The position numbers and the translations under genes were made by a program. From contig NZ_JASITA010000051.1 in assembly GCF_030063415.1 (NCBI RefSeq), positions 1 to 47,978 on the forward strand: a stretch of DNA of 47,978 nucleotides. Reading direction: 5' to 3'. This document shows, piece by piece, positions 1 to 6,976 of the stretch. Source of the stretch: Streptomyces sp. H27-C3 (GTDB lineage Bacteria > Actinomycetota > Actinomycetes > Streptomycetales > Streptomycetaceae). Every line of letters begins with the position of its first letter. Positions within the stretch are counted from its first letter, which is position 1. Under the pieces are notes generated by a model, which saw only the letters and a list, made by a program, of their open reading frames with translations, was not told where the DNA came from and ran no database searches.

Positions 1-330
1 GAGTTCTCAAGGAACGGACGCTTCCTTTGGTCCCTTTTCACGGGGCCCTCCGGGCGCTTCCCTTCGGTATTTCGTGTTTCCGACTCTACCAGACGCTTTC
101 GTGTCCGATTCCCCGTCGGCGGGGTGCCTTCCAGGTTCCCGCTTTCGCGTTTCCCTTTCCGGCGATTCCGACTCTATCAGATCCTTTCGGGCCTGATTCC
201 CAGTCAGCGGGCTTTGCCTTTCCGGCTGTTTGGCCGTTCCGACGAGTGAGACTTTAGCGGAATCCTGGCTCCCGAGCTAATCGGGAGCGTTCCTTCGAAC
301 GCGGATTCCAGATTTCGCAAAAGTGCGCCA
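1..330 (-). other. 5' leader of a leftward rRNA operon (16S gene lies off the left edge)
   Basis: No protein gene is credible here. Read on the minus strand, the segment ends with a block containing GTCCGTTCCTTGAGAACTC, which I recognise from memory as the transcribed leader upstream of 16S rRNA in Streptomyces. Two similar blocks of about 45 nt recur, each carrying a TAGAGT hexamer followed by CGGAA (plus positions 83-88 and 171-176); a TAAAGT lies at 251-256. Such repeated -10-like hexamers fit the multiple tandem promoters known for Streptomyces rRNA operons, although I see no good -35 element in front of these copies. The GGAA-GCGTCCG-TTCC region near 9-27 can form a small hairpin. The 16S sequence itself is not in the window, so the identity rests on the leader alone. 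Confidence 0.7.
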
Positions 331-425
331 AAACGGGACGACGGCTGTCGTTCGCTCTGGTCAATTTTGCGGAATCGCTGTCCGGGGCCGACCGGGGCCG
401 GTGCTCACGTCGGACAACTCGGAGA

Positions 426-454
426 ACACTACGTAGGCGTCAATGCCCTGTCAA
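426..454 (-). promoter_or_regulatory. Strong HrdB-type promoter, probably the most upstream rRNA promoter
   Basis: On the minus strand there is TTGACA (454-449), a 17-nt spacer and TAGTGT (431-426), close to the vegetative sigma consensus. It points left into the rRNA leader and is divergent from trpS. Known Streptomyces rRNA operons have several stacked promoters, so this is likely the farthest upstream one. Confidence 0.7.
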
Positions 455-482
455 CCGAGGGCCTACAGGCTACGCGGGGGCC

Positions 483-524
483 ATGACTTCGCGTACGTGC
501 ACCCAGCAGTGGCGGGCCGCCTGA
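483..524 (+). CDS. Trp-codon leader peptide of trpS (13 aa)
   Basis: A 13-codon reading frame, MTSRTCTQQWRAA, starts at ATG 483 and stops at TGA 522-524. A GGGGG stretch just before the ATG could act as ribosome binding site. The tenth codon is the only Trp codon (TGG 510-512), and it lies immediately before the first arm of a set of competing hairpins. Slow decoding of this codon under Trp-tRNA shortage would leave a ribosome over arm 1 (515-521) and free arm 2. Established knowledge: the auxiliary TrpRS gene of S. coelicolor has been reported to be controlled by ribosome-mediated transcriptional attenuation. The peptide is a regulatory device rather than a functional product. It is too short for ordinary gene calling. 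Confidence 0.75.
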   Translation: MTSRTCTQQWRAA

Positions 525-574
525 CGGCGGCCGGCAGCATGTGCGCACTCAACGGCCGCCGCTTCGGCGGCCGT
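515..574 (+). terminator. Transcription attenuator of trpS with mutually exclusive hairpins
   Basis: Four pairing regions are visible: arm 1 GGCCGCC (515-521), arm 2 CGGCGGCCG (525-533), arm 3 CGGCCGCCG (553-561) and arm 4 CGGCGGCCG (565-573). Arms 1 and 2 can form a hairpin around the leader stop codon. Arms 3 and 4 form a 10-bp perfect terminator-like stem (552-561 with 565-574) with a CTT loop, followed by a short T-containing tail. Arms 2 and 3 are perfectly complementary over 9 nt and give the antiterminator. This is the classical trp-type layout. The tail is poor in T, as is common for GC-rich actinomycete terminators. Confidence 0.75.
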
Positions 575-629
575 TTCGCGTTCTCCCTCCGGGAGGTCGG
601 CCGCCGGTAGTGGCGGCTCCGACGAGGAG

Positions 630-797
630 GTAACGACCTCGGGGGCAATGGAGCGTGGATCAGCGAGCGGCGTCCTGCGGCTTCGCGTCCAAGGCAGAGG
701 AGGGAGGCGACGCGGAGCGTCGTCGACCGACGACAACGCCGGAGGCGGAGTCACAGGACGTCGGGAGCCCGCGCACTATTGCCCCCGAGGTCGTAAC
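630..797 (+). ncRNA. Structured trpS 5' leader with a long helix hiding the start region
   Basis: Positions 630-649 pair with 778-797: 19 of 20 positions match, 17 of them consecutive. The helix continues through 650-656 with 771-777 with wobbles and one mismatch. The right arm holds GAGG 787-790, the best ribosome binding site for the ATG at 802. Inside the 114-nt loop, 671-677 pairs with 754-760 (CGTCCTG/CAGGACG) and 719-724 pairs with 729-734 around a GACC loop. The left arm can instead fold on itself (GAGGT-AACG-ACCTC, 627-640). This suggests a second, translational control layer after the attenuator. I do not recognise it as T-box or any named riboswitch. The pairing is seen in sequence; the function is inferred. 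Confidence 0.5.
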
Positions 798-801
798 AGA
801 G

Positions 802-1800
802 ATGACGCGGATCTTCAGCGGGGTCAAGCCCACCGGGCACCTGACGCTGGGCAACTGTCTCGGGGCCGTCCGGCGGTGGGCCGAGGACGATCAGCACCGG
901 GCCGACGCGCTGTTCTGCGTCGTGGACCTGCACGCGCTGACCGTGGAACACGATCCTGCGCGGGTCCGCAGACTCAGTCGCCAGGCGGCGACTCTGCTGC
1001 TGGCGGCCGGGCTGAATCCCGCCGTGTGCACCGTGTTCGTACAGAGTCAGGTGGATGAGCACGTGCGGCTCGCGTACGTACTGGAGTGCACGGCCACCGA
1101 CGGCGAACTGCGGCGGATGATCCAGTACAAGGAGAAGAGCGCCCAGGCGCGGGCTGCCGGGGACGGGGTGCGGCTGTCCTTGCTGACGTATCCGGTGCTC
1201 ATGGCGGCCGACATCCTGGCCTACGGGACGGACGAGGTTCCTGTGGGCGACGACCAGACGCAGCATGTCGAGCTGACCCGGGATCTCGCGGTCCGTTTCA
1301 ACCAGCGCTACGGGCACACCTTTGTGGTGCCCAGGGCCACGCGTCCGGTGGTGGCGGCGCGCGTCATGGACCTTCAGGACCCCACTTCGAAGATGGGGAA
1401 GTCGCACGCGGCCACCGCCGGGATCGTTTATCTGCTCGATGAGCCCGAAGTGGCTCGAAAGAAGATCATGCGGGCGGTCACCGACAGCGGGAGTGAAGTG
1501 GAGTACGACCGGGAGGCCAAGCCCGGTGTCGCGAATCTGCTGGACGTACTCGCGGCGTGTGAGGGCGGGGACCCGGCGGAGCTGGCCGGTGCGTACGCGT
1601 CGTACGGGGCCTTGAAGAAGGACACCGCTGACGCTGTTGTCGAGCTGTTGTGTCCCGTGCGCGAGCGGCATGCGGCCTTGACGGCCGACCCCGCATATGT
1701 GGACCGCGTACTGAAGGAGGGGGCCGAGCGGGCTCGGGGGATGGCCCGGCCGCGGGTGGATGCCGCCTATCGGGCCATCGGGCTGCGGCCCGCGGGCTGA
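802..1800 (+). CDS. trpS: Tryptophanyl-tRNA synthetase, auxiliary (TrpRS1-like)
   Basis: Class I aminoacyl-tRNA synthetase of 332 residues charging tRNA-Trp in the cytoplasm. The HIGH-type motif is TGHL (residues 11-14) and the KMSKS-type motif is KMGKS (197-201). I chose ATG 802 because the protein then begins MTRIFSGVKPTG like other family members; a longer frame from GTG 655 adds 49 low-complexity residues encoded by the structured leader. The usual Gln of the GxQPSG motif is Lys here (GVKPTG) and the usual VDQH is VDLH. In the Bacillus enzyme the corresponding Gln9 and His43 region contacts indolmycin, so this fits an indolmycin-resistant auxiliary enzyme like the S. coelicolor SCO3334 product; that is inference. 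A second, housekeeping TrpRS is expected elsewhere. The 3' end overlaps the convergent araC-type gene by 34 nt. Confidence 0.9.
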   Translation: MTRIFSGVKPTGHLTLGNCLGAVRRWAEDDQHRADALFCVVDLHALTVEHDPARVRRLSRQAATLLLAAGLNPAVCTVFVQSQVDEHVRLAYVLECTATDGELRRMIQYKEKSAQARAAGDGVRLSLLTYPVLMAADILAYGTDEVPVGDDQTQHVELTRDLAVRFNQRYGHTFVVPRATRPVVAARVMDLQDPTSKMGKSHAATAGIVYLLDEPEVARKKIMRAVTDSGSEVEYDREAKPGVANLLDVLAACEGGDPAELAGAYASYGALKKDTADAVVELLCPVRERHAALTADPAYVDRVLKEGAERARGMARPRVDAAYRAIGLRPAG

Positions 1801-2831
1801 CGGAAGGCGGCGCGGTAGTCGCGTGGGCTGGTGGCGAGGTGGGCGGCGAAGTGCTGGCGCATGGTCACCTCGCTGCCGAAGCCGGCGCGGCGGGCCACCT
1901 CGGGGATGGGGTGGTCGGTGCGTTCGAGGAGCTTCTGCGCGGAGGCCAGTCGCTGGGTGATGAGCCAGCGCTGCGGGGTCGTGCCGGTGGTGGCGGTGAA
2001 GTGGCGTGCGAAGGAACGGGGGGACATTCCGGCGCGGGCCGCCAGGTCGGGGATGGTGAGCGGCTCGTCGAGGTGGCCCAGCGCGTACGCGCGTACGGAG
2101 GCGAGTGCGTCGGCGTCGCGGTCCGCGCGGGGGGTCGGTTGCTCGATGAACTGGGCCTGGGTGCCGGTGCGGAACGGGGCCGTGACCATCGAGCGCGCGA
2201 TGGCCGCGGCGGCCTCGGCGCCGTGGGCCGCACGGACCAGGTGCAGGCAGAGGTCGATGCCGGCGGCGGTGCCTGCCGAGGTCCAGATGTTGTCGTCCTC
2301 GATATAGAGGGAGTCGGGGACGACGGTGACGTGGGGGTGGTGGGTGCGGAGGAGGTGCGTGAGGTTCCAGTGAGTGATGGCCCGGCGGCCGTCGAGCAGC
2401 CCGGCCTGGGCGAGGGTGAAGGCACCCCCGCAGAGGGCGGCGATCGGGGTGCCTCGGGCGTGGGCGCGGCGGAGCGCGTCGAGGACCCGTGGCGGGGCCG
2501 GGGCGAGGTGGTCGTCGAGGCCGGGGACAACGATCAGGTCGGCGTTGGCGAGCCAGGCGAGCGCGCGGTCCGGGGCGAGGGTGAGGCCGCCGCGCATGGG
2601 GACGGGGGTCCGGTCCTCGGCGACGCGGCGCAGAGCGAAGTCCGGGACGCCGCGATCGGTGCGGTCCACGCCCCAGACCTCAGTGATGACGGAGACGTCG
2701 AAGGCTCGGATGCCGGGGAAGGCTAGGAGCGCGATGCGGGAGGTCGGACGAATCGTCGGACGACTCTTCGGCCGACCCGTCGGTTGCGGAGTCGCCTGGG
2801 GCTTCGGCTTGCGCGTCGCCCTGAGAGTCAC
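1767..2831 (-). CDS. GlxA-family transcriptional regulator (DJ-1/PfpI domain plus AraC HTH)
   Basis: A 354-residue regulator. Residues about 32-200 form a DJ-1/PfpI-like amidotransferase fold (starts IALLAFPGIRAFDV) with a cysteine in the nucleophile-elbow position of ALCGGAFTLAQAGLLDGRRA. Residues about 240-340 are an AraC-type double helix-turn-helix (RSFARHFTATTGTTPQRW, then a second recognition region around EVARRAGFGSEVTMRQHF). The first 31 residues are a Lys/Pro/Thr/Arg-rich tail without fold; the GTG start has no good Shine-Dalgarno, so the true start may be a little downstream. It is divergent from the isochorismatase-like gene with about 75 nt between starts, so that gene is a likely target. 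Its 3' end overlaps trpS. Confidence 0.87.
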   Translation of the reverse strand: MTLRATRKPKPQATPQPTGRPKSRPTIRPTSRIALLAFPGIRAFDVSVITEVWGVDRTDRGVPDFALRRVAEDRTPVPMRGGLTLAPDRALAWLANADLIVVPGLDDHLAPAPPRVLDALRRAHARGTPIAALCGGAFTLAQAGLLDGRRAITHWNLTHLLRTHHPHVTVVPDSLYIEDDNIWTSAGTAAGIDLCLHLVRAAHGAEAAAAIARSMVTAPFRTGTQAQFIEQPTPRADRDADALASVRAYALGHLDEPLTIPDLAARAGMSPRSFARHFTATTGTTPQRWLITQRLASAQKLLERTDHPIPEVARRAGFGSEVTMRQHFAAHLATSPRDYRAAFRQPAGRSPMAR

Positions 2832-2906
2832 CTTGGCAGTAAAGCATCGATCGATGGCTTTTTGTTGTATGGGCGGTGGGGGGGTCGGCGCGGCAGCATC
2901 GTTCCT

Positions 2907-3635
2907 ATGGAGAACGCAGAGAACGCAGAGAACGCAGGGATCTCAGGGATCTCAGAGAACGCCACGCTGGTGGTTGTCGACGTACAGAAGGGATTCGAGG
3001 AGGAGGAGCACTGGGGGGTGCGGAACAATCCGGCGGCCGACGACAACATCGCCGCGCTGATCGACGTATGGCAGGCGACGGAGCGGCCCGTGGTGTTCGT
3101 ACGGCACGACTCGCTGAAGCCCGGGTCGCCGCTGCGGGTGGGGTACGAGGGGAACGGCTTCAAGGAGTACGTGGAGAGGAGGCGGGGGAAGGGCGCGGCA
3201 GCGGGCGGGGGCGAGCTGTTCGTGACGAAGAGTGTGAACTCCGCGTTCTACGGGACGCCGGACCTGGATGCGTGGCTGCGGGGTGGCGCGGGGCGCGGTG
3301 TGGGTGGGAATGCCGCGCGCGGTGCGGGTGGCGAATTGAGTGCCGCTTGTGGGCCGCGGGGGCAGTTGGTGGTGGCCGGGATTCAGACCAACATGTGCGC
3401 GGAGACCACGGCCCGGATGGGCGGGAATCTCGGGTACGAGGTGTTCTTCGCGCTGGATGCGACGTACACCTTCGACGCGGTGGGGCCGTGGGGGTGGACG
3501 TTGAGCGCGGACGAGCTGGCGCGGGCCACCGCGGTGTCACTGCACGGCGGTGGGTTCGCGACGGTGGTACGTACTGAAGAGCTTGTGCGGGCAGCGGGCT
3601 CAGTGCGGGCAGCGGGCTCGGTGGATGGGTATTAG
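2907..3635 (+). CDS. Isochorismatase-family cysteine hydrolase
   Basis: A 242-residue hydrolase of the isochorismatase/nicotinamidase superfamily. The catalytic triad can be placed: Asp in LVVVDVQKGF, Lys in FVTKSVNSAFYGT and Cys in QTNMCAETTARMGG. ATG 2907 is chosen because the preceding frame is not protein-like. Oddities: the first 18 residues are a repeat (ENAENAENAGISGISENA) made by tandem 9-nt units; about 28 Gly/Ala/Arg-rich residues are inserted between the LDAWLRGG helix and the QLVVAGIQTN strand; and the C-terminus is a duplicated VRAAGS from an 18-nt tandem copy. The core looks intact, so it may still be active. The substrate is not deducible. Likely controlled by the divergent AraC-type regulator. 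Confidence 0.8.
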   Translation: MENAENAENAGISGISENATLVVVDVQKGFEEEEHWGVRNNPAADDNIAALIDVWQATERPVVFVRHDSLKPGSPLRVGYEGNGFKEYVERRRGKGAAAGGGELFVTKSVNSAFYGTPDLDAWLRGGAGRGVGGNAARGAGGELSAACGPRGQLVVAGIQTNMCAETTARMGGNLGYEVFFALDATYTFDAVGPWGWTLSADELARATAVSLHGGGFATVVRTEELVRAAGSVRAAGSVDGY

Positions 3636-3651
3636 TTGGGTGGTGCTGGTG

Positions 3652-3683
3652 GGCTGCATGCGGGTGGCCGCACGCACGCAGCC
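3652..3683. terminator. Possible bidirectional terminator between isochorismatase gene and proC
   Basis: GGCTGCATGCGG and CCGCACGCACGCAGCC can pair around a short loop with a bulge. It sits between two converging genes; no T tract is present. Confidence 0.35.
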
Positions 3684-3686
3684 GGG

Positions 3687-4496
3687 TCAGCCGTTCCCCG
3701 AGGCCAGTTCGCGGCTGCGGTCCCGGGCCGCTTCCAGCGCGGCGATGAGGGCCGCTCGTACACCGTGGTTCTCCAGCTCGCGGATCGCGTTGATCGTCGT
3801 ACCTGCGGGGGACGTGACCGCCTCGCGGAGCTTCACCGGGTGCTCGCCGCTGTCGCGGAGCATCACCGAGGCGCCGACAGCTGCCTGGACGATGAGGTCG
3901 TGCGCCTTGTCGCGGGGCAGGCCCAGGAGGATGCCGGCGTCGGTCATCGCCTCGACGAGGAAGTAGAAGTACGCCGGGCCCGAACCGGAGAGTGCGGTGG
4001 CCGCGTCCTGCTGGGACTCGGGGACGCGCAGGGTCTTGCCTACGCCGCCGAAGATCTCCTCGGTGTGGAGGAGGTGCTCGGGGGTCGCGTGGCTGCCGGC
4101 CGAGATGACCGACATGGCCTCGTCGACGAGAGCGGGGGTGTTCGTCATGACCCGGACGACGGGGGTATTCGGGGCGAGACGCTCTTCGAAGAACGCGGTG
4201 GGGATGCCCGCGGCGCCACTGATGACGAGGCGGTTCGCGGGGACGTGCGGGGCGAGCTCGTCGAGGAGCTTGCCCATGTCCTGCGGCTTCACCGTGAGGA
4301 TGAGGGTGTCGGCGCGCTTGGCGGCCTCGGCGTTGGTGACGGGCTCCACGCCGTAGCGGGTGCGGAGCTCTTCGGCGCGTTCGGGGCGGCGAGTGGTGAC
4401 CAGGAGGTCGGCGGGGCGCCAGCCCGCTCGGATCATTCCGCTGAGCAGCGCTTCGCCGATTTTTCCGGTGCCTAGGAATGCGACTGTCTGGGTCAT
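3687..4496 (-). CDS. proC: Pyrroline-5-carboxylate reductase
   Basis: Catalyses the last step of proline synthesis, NAD(P)H-dependent reduction of pyrroline-5-carboxylate. The 269-residue product has an N-terminal Rossmann motif (FLGTGKIGEALL) and the family C-terminal signature region ALSGSGPAYFYFLVEAM through REAVTSPAGTTINAIRELE, where the substrate and catalytic residues lie. Length is typical. ATG 4496 is preceded by GAGGTGA at good spacing, so upstream in-frame codons are not needed. It stands alone between the convergent isochorismatase-like gene and the exporter operon, 191 nt downstream of the permease stop. Confidence 0.95.
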   Translation of the reverse strand: MTQTVAFLGTGKIGEALLSGMIRAGWRPADLLVTTRRPERAEELRTRYGVEPVTNAEAAKRADTLILTVKPQDMGKLLDELAPHVPANRLVISGAAGIPTAFFEERLAPNTPVVRVMTNTPALVDEAMSVISAGSHATPEHLLHTEEIFGGVGKTLRVPESQQDAATALSGSGPAYFYFLVEAMTDAGILLGLPRDKAHDLIVQAAVGASVMLRDSGEHPVKLREAVTSPAGTTINAIRELENHGVRAALIAALEAARDRSRELASGNG

Positions 4497-4687
4497 GCGG
4501 TCACCTCGCCGGTGGGGTGCGTGTGCTGCGTGCGGGGCCCTGGAGCCCTGAAGCCCTGAAGTGGGTTCCTGGTGCGGGGCCCCGGGGTGCGTGTCCTGGA
4601 CATCTTCGCATCGGGGGTGGTGGGTGGGGGTGGGTGTCCGGTGGGCGGAACGGGGGTGCGGGGTGTGTGCGTGGGTCGGGGATTGTT

Positions 4688-5425
4688 CTACGCCGTGCGG
4701 CGGCGGAGCGTTGCTGCTCCCAGGGTCAGGACCAAGAGCGCGCAGGCCGCCACGATGGATGCGTCTCGGGCGAATGCAGCCGTTACCTCCGAGTGGCGCA
4801 GCACCTCGTTCATACCGTCCACCGCGTACGACATGGGCAGGACGTTGGAGATCGCTTCCAAGACCGGTTGCATCTGGTCGCGGGGGGTGAACAGGCCACA
4901 CAGGAGGAGTTGGGGGAAGACCACCGCCGGCATGAACTGCACCGCCTGGAATTCCGAGGCTGCGAAGGCCGACACGAACAGGCCGAGCGCCGTGCCGAGC
5001 AGTGCGTCCAGCAGCGCGATCAGCAGCAGGAGCCACGGGGAGCCCGCCACGTCCAGGTCGAGCAGCCACAGCGACAGGCCGGTGGCCAGCGCGGACTGGA
5101 CGACCGCGAGTGCGCCGAAGGCCAGCGCGTAACCCGCGATCAGGTCGCCCTTGCCGAGCGGCATGGCGAGCAGCCGCTCCAGGGTGCCCGAGGTGCGTTC
5201 GCGCAGGGTCGCGATGGACGTCACCAGGAACATCGTGATCAGCGGGAAGATGCCGAGCAGCGAAGCTCCGATGGAGTCGAAGGTCCCCGGGCTCGCGTCG
5301 AAGACGAAGCGCAACAAGGTGATCATCACGACCGGGATGAGGATCAGCAGCGCGATGGTCCGTGGGTCGTGGCGGAGTTGGGCCAGGACGCGGGCGGCGG
5401 TGGCGAGGGTGCGGGATGCGTTCAT
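4688..5425 (-). CDS. ABC-2 type transporter permease
   Basis: A 245-residue integral membrane protein with about six hydrophobic segments, beginning with TIALLILIPVVMITLLRFVF and ending with ACALLVLTLGAATL. It contains the ABC-2 family region between helices 2 and 3 (RERTSGTLERLLAMPLGKGDLIAGY) and a conserved FMPAVVFPQLLLCGLF helix. It pairs with the ATPase encoded just upstream; the ATPase stop and this start overlap as ATGA, indicating translational coupling. The pair should form an exporter in the cytoplasmic membrane, of the drug/lipid-exporter class; the substrate is unknown. Confidence 0.9.
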   Translation of the reverse strand: MNASRTLATAARVLAQLRHDPRTIALLILIPVVMITLLRFVFDASPGTFDSIGASLLGIFPLITMFLVTSIATLRERTSGTLERLLAMPLGKGDLIAGYALAFGALAVVQSALATGLSLWLLDLDVAGSPWLLLLIALLDALLGTALGLFVSAFAASEFQAVQFMPAVVFPQLLLCGLFTPRDQMQPVLEAISNVLPMSYAVDGMNEVLRHSEVTAAFARDASIVAACALLVLTLGAATLRRRTA

Positions 5426-6213
5426 CGAGCTTGCTCCTGGAGGGCGTCCACCTGGTCGACCAGGTGGAGGAAGGCCTCTTCGACCGTCTCGGTGTGGGTG
5501 CGGGAGCGCAGCGTTTCGGGTGTGTCGTCGGCCAGGATCACGCCCTCGCGCATGAGGAGGAGGCGGTGGCAGCGCTCGGCCTCGTCCATGACGTGCGAGG
5601 AGACCAGGATCGTGGCGCCGCGGTCGGCCGCGATGGAGTGGAAGAGGCTCCACAGGTCGCGGCGCAGGACCGGGTCGAGGCCGACGGTCGGTTCGTCGAG
5701 CACGAGCAGCTCGGGCGTGCCCAGCAGTGCGACCGCCAGTGAGACCCGGCTGAGCTGACCACCGGAGAGGTTGCCTGCCAGGGAGTCGGCATGCGAGGTG
5801 AGGTCCACGTCGGAGATGGCGCGGGTGACGGCCTCGTGGCGGCCGTCCCGGTGGGTGCGGCCGGGTTGCAGGACGGCCGCGAAGTAGTCGAGATTCTGGC
5901 GGACCGTCAGGTCGGCGTAGACGGAAGGCGCTTGGGTGACGTAGCCGATGCGGGGGCGGAGCGCGGCGTCGCCCGCCGGGAGGCCGAGGACTTCGAGGGT
6001 GCCGGTGACTTTGGCCTGGGTGCCCACGACGGCGCGCATCAGGGTGGACTTTCCGCAGCCGGACGGGCCGAGGAGGCCGGTGATACGGCCGCGGGTCACG
6101 GCGAAGTCGAGTCCGTGCAGGACGGTGCGGGGGCCACGTACGACGGTGAGATCGCGGGCCTCGATGGCAGCCCCCGCTGCCGGGGCGGCGGATCCGGAGA
6201 CATAATTCATCAT
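5422..6213 (-). CDS. ABC transporter ATP-binding protein
   Basis: ATPase subunit of the ABC-2 exporter, 263 residues. Walker A is GPSGCGKS, the signature is LSGGQLSRVSLA, Walker B ends LLVLDEPTVGLDP and the switch His is in TILVSSHVMDEAE. The start is the first of two adjacent ATG codons (6213). A promoter with TTGACG and CATTAT lies so close that the transcript should begin at or next to the ATG, so it is probably leaderless. Longer in-frame starts run through the promoter and a tandem repeat and are rejected. First gene of a two-gene operon. Confidence 0.92.
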   Translation of the reverse strand: MMNYVSGSAAPAAGAAIEARDLTVVRGPRTVLHGLDFAVTRGRITGLLGPSGCGKSTLMRAVVGTQAKVTGTLEVLGLPAGDAALRPRIGYVTQAPSVYADLTVRQNLDYFAAVLQPGRTHRDGRHEAVTRAISDVDLTSHADSLAGNLSGGQLSRVSLAVALLGTPELLVLDEPTVGLDPVLRRDLWSLFHSIAADRGATILVSSHVMDEAERCHRLLLMREGVILADDTPETLRSRTHTETVEEAFLHLVDQVDALQEQAR

Positions 6214-6220
6214 GCGTTGA

Positions 6221-6249
6221 ATAATGCTCCTGGAGCGCGGTCGCGTCAA
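6221..6249 (-). promoter_or_regulatory. Promoter of the ABC exporter operon, leaderless arrangement
   Basis: Minus-strand TTGACG (6249-6244), 17-nt spacer, CATTAT (6226-6221), then 7 nt to the first ATG at 6213. The -35 is near consensus. Spacing predicts transcription starting at about the A of the ATG. Confidence 0.6.
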
Positions 6250-6303
6250 GAACCAGCGGTGGGGCAAGGGCGTCCCCCATGGTGTTCCGGGCGGCGGCGC
6301 GTG

Positions 6304-6362
6304 GAGCGTCGAGCGTCGAGCGTCGAGCGTCGAGCGTCGAGCGTCGAGCGTCGAGCGTCGAG
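6304..6362. repeat. 7-bp tandem repeat, about 8.4 copies
   Basis: The unit GAGCGTC is repeated head to tail without a mismatch. It lies about 55 nt upstream of the exporter -35 element and before a decayed reading frame on the plus strand. Perfect copies imply recent slippage. The heptamer keeps shifting reading frame, so it is unlikely to be coding. Confidence 0.9.
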
Positions 6363-6420
6363 GTTGACGCAAAACGGTGAAATCTCGAAAGCCGAGCGGC
6401 GCAGTCTCGTTGTCGCGTAA

Positions 6421-6843
6421 GCGACTCTCGGGCCGTGGCGGAGCGCCGCCGGGGTCGGTGCGCCGGGTGGCGGCGTCACGTTCACGGCCGGTGCGATCGG
6501 CCGCGGGTTCGGCACCGGCGTATCGACCGGTTCGCTGTCCGTCGCGCTGATGCTGTTCTTCCTGGTCGGCGTCGCCGGTGCGGCGCTCGGCGGTCGGCAG
6601 GGCGCGCCCGCGGACCGCCGGATACGGCGCTGGGCGGCGACCCACCCGTGGCGGGTCGTCGCCGTGCCCGCCGCGCTGCTGGTCGTCACCGATCTGGTCG
6701 TGCGGCAGGCCCCCTTGGCCGAAGGATTCTTCGGCAGCCTGTGGGACGGGTTGCGGCGGGGCGCGCTGACGTTGGGTGCAGTGGATGCAGTGGATGCAGT
6801 GGATGCAGTGGTGGGTGGGGTGGCTTCGGCGCGGGTTGCGTGA
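6421..6843 (+). pseudogene. C-terminal remnant of a membrane protein
   Basis: An open frame starts right after a TAA at 6418-6420. Its translation is credible as a protein: a Gly-rich segment (GVTFTAGAIGRGFGTG), a hydrophobic helix (LSVALMLFFLVGVAGAALGG), a basic stretch, then a second helix (VVAVPAALLVVTDLVV). No ATG or GTG occurs before an internal ATG at 6550, which would cut into the first helix and leave 97 residues. This looks like the 3' end of a longer membrane protein gene whose 5' part was lost, with the 7-bp repeat array lying at the broken end. A short functional protein from 6550 cannot be excluded. The last third contains a 9-bp tandem repeat encoding AVDAVDAVDAV. Confidence 0.4.
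6777..6811 (+). repeat. 9-bp tandem repeat, nearly four copies
   Basis: TGCAGTGGA repeated from 6777; in the plus reading frame it encodes a Val-Asp-Ala repeat near the C-terminus of the remnant protein. A slippage product. Confidence 0.85.
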
Positions 6844-6976
6844 GCGGGGAGTGGAGGGGAGAGCCCCAGGGGTGCTGGGTGCGGGGGTCCGGGTGGAGTG
6901 CCGCTGGGTGCGGGCGTGAACGCGGCGCCGCGGGCGGGCACCTCCCGCTGCTTGCCTGGCGGGAACCCCGGCGGGG

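Noticed and set aside
483..797. T-box riboswitch upstream of trpS
   Set aside because: No T-box bulge consensus or specifier-loop layout is seen; the leader peptide and competing hairpins explain the region better.
655..801. 49-residue N-terminal extension of TrpRS from GTG 655
   Set aside because: The translation is low complexity, absent from TrpRS relatives, and the DNA is explained by RNA helices; ATG 802 gives a normal N-terminus.
6304..6362. CRISPR array
   Set aside because: Units are 7 bp with no spacers; simple tandem repeat.
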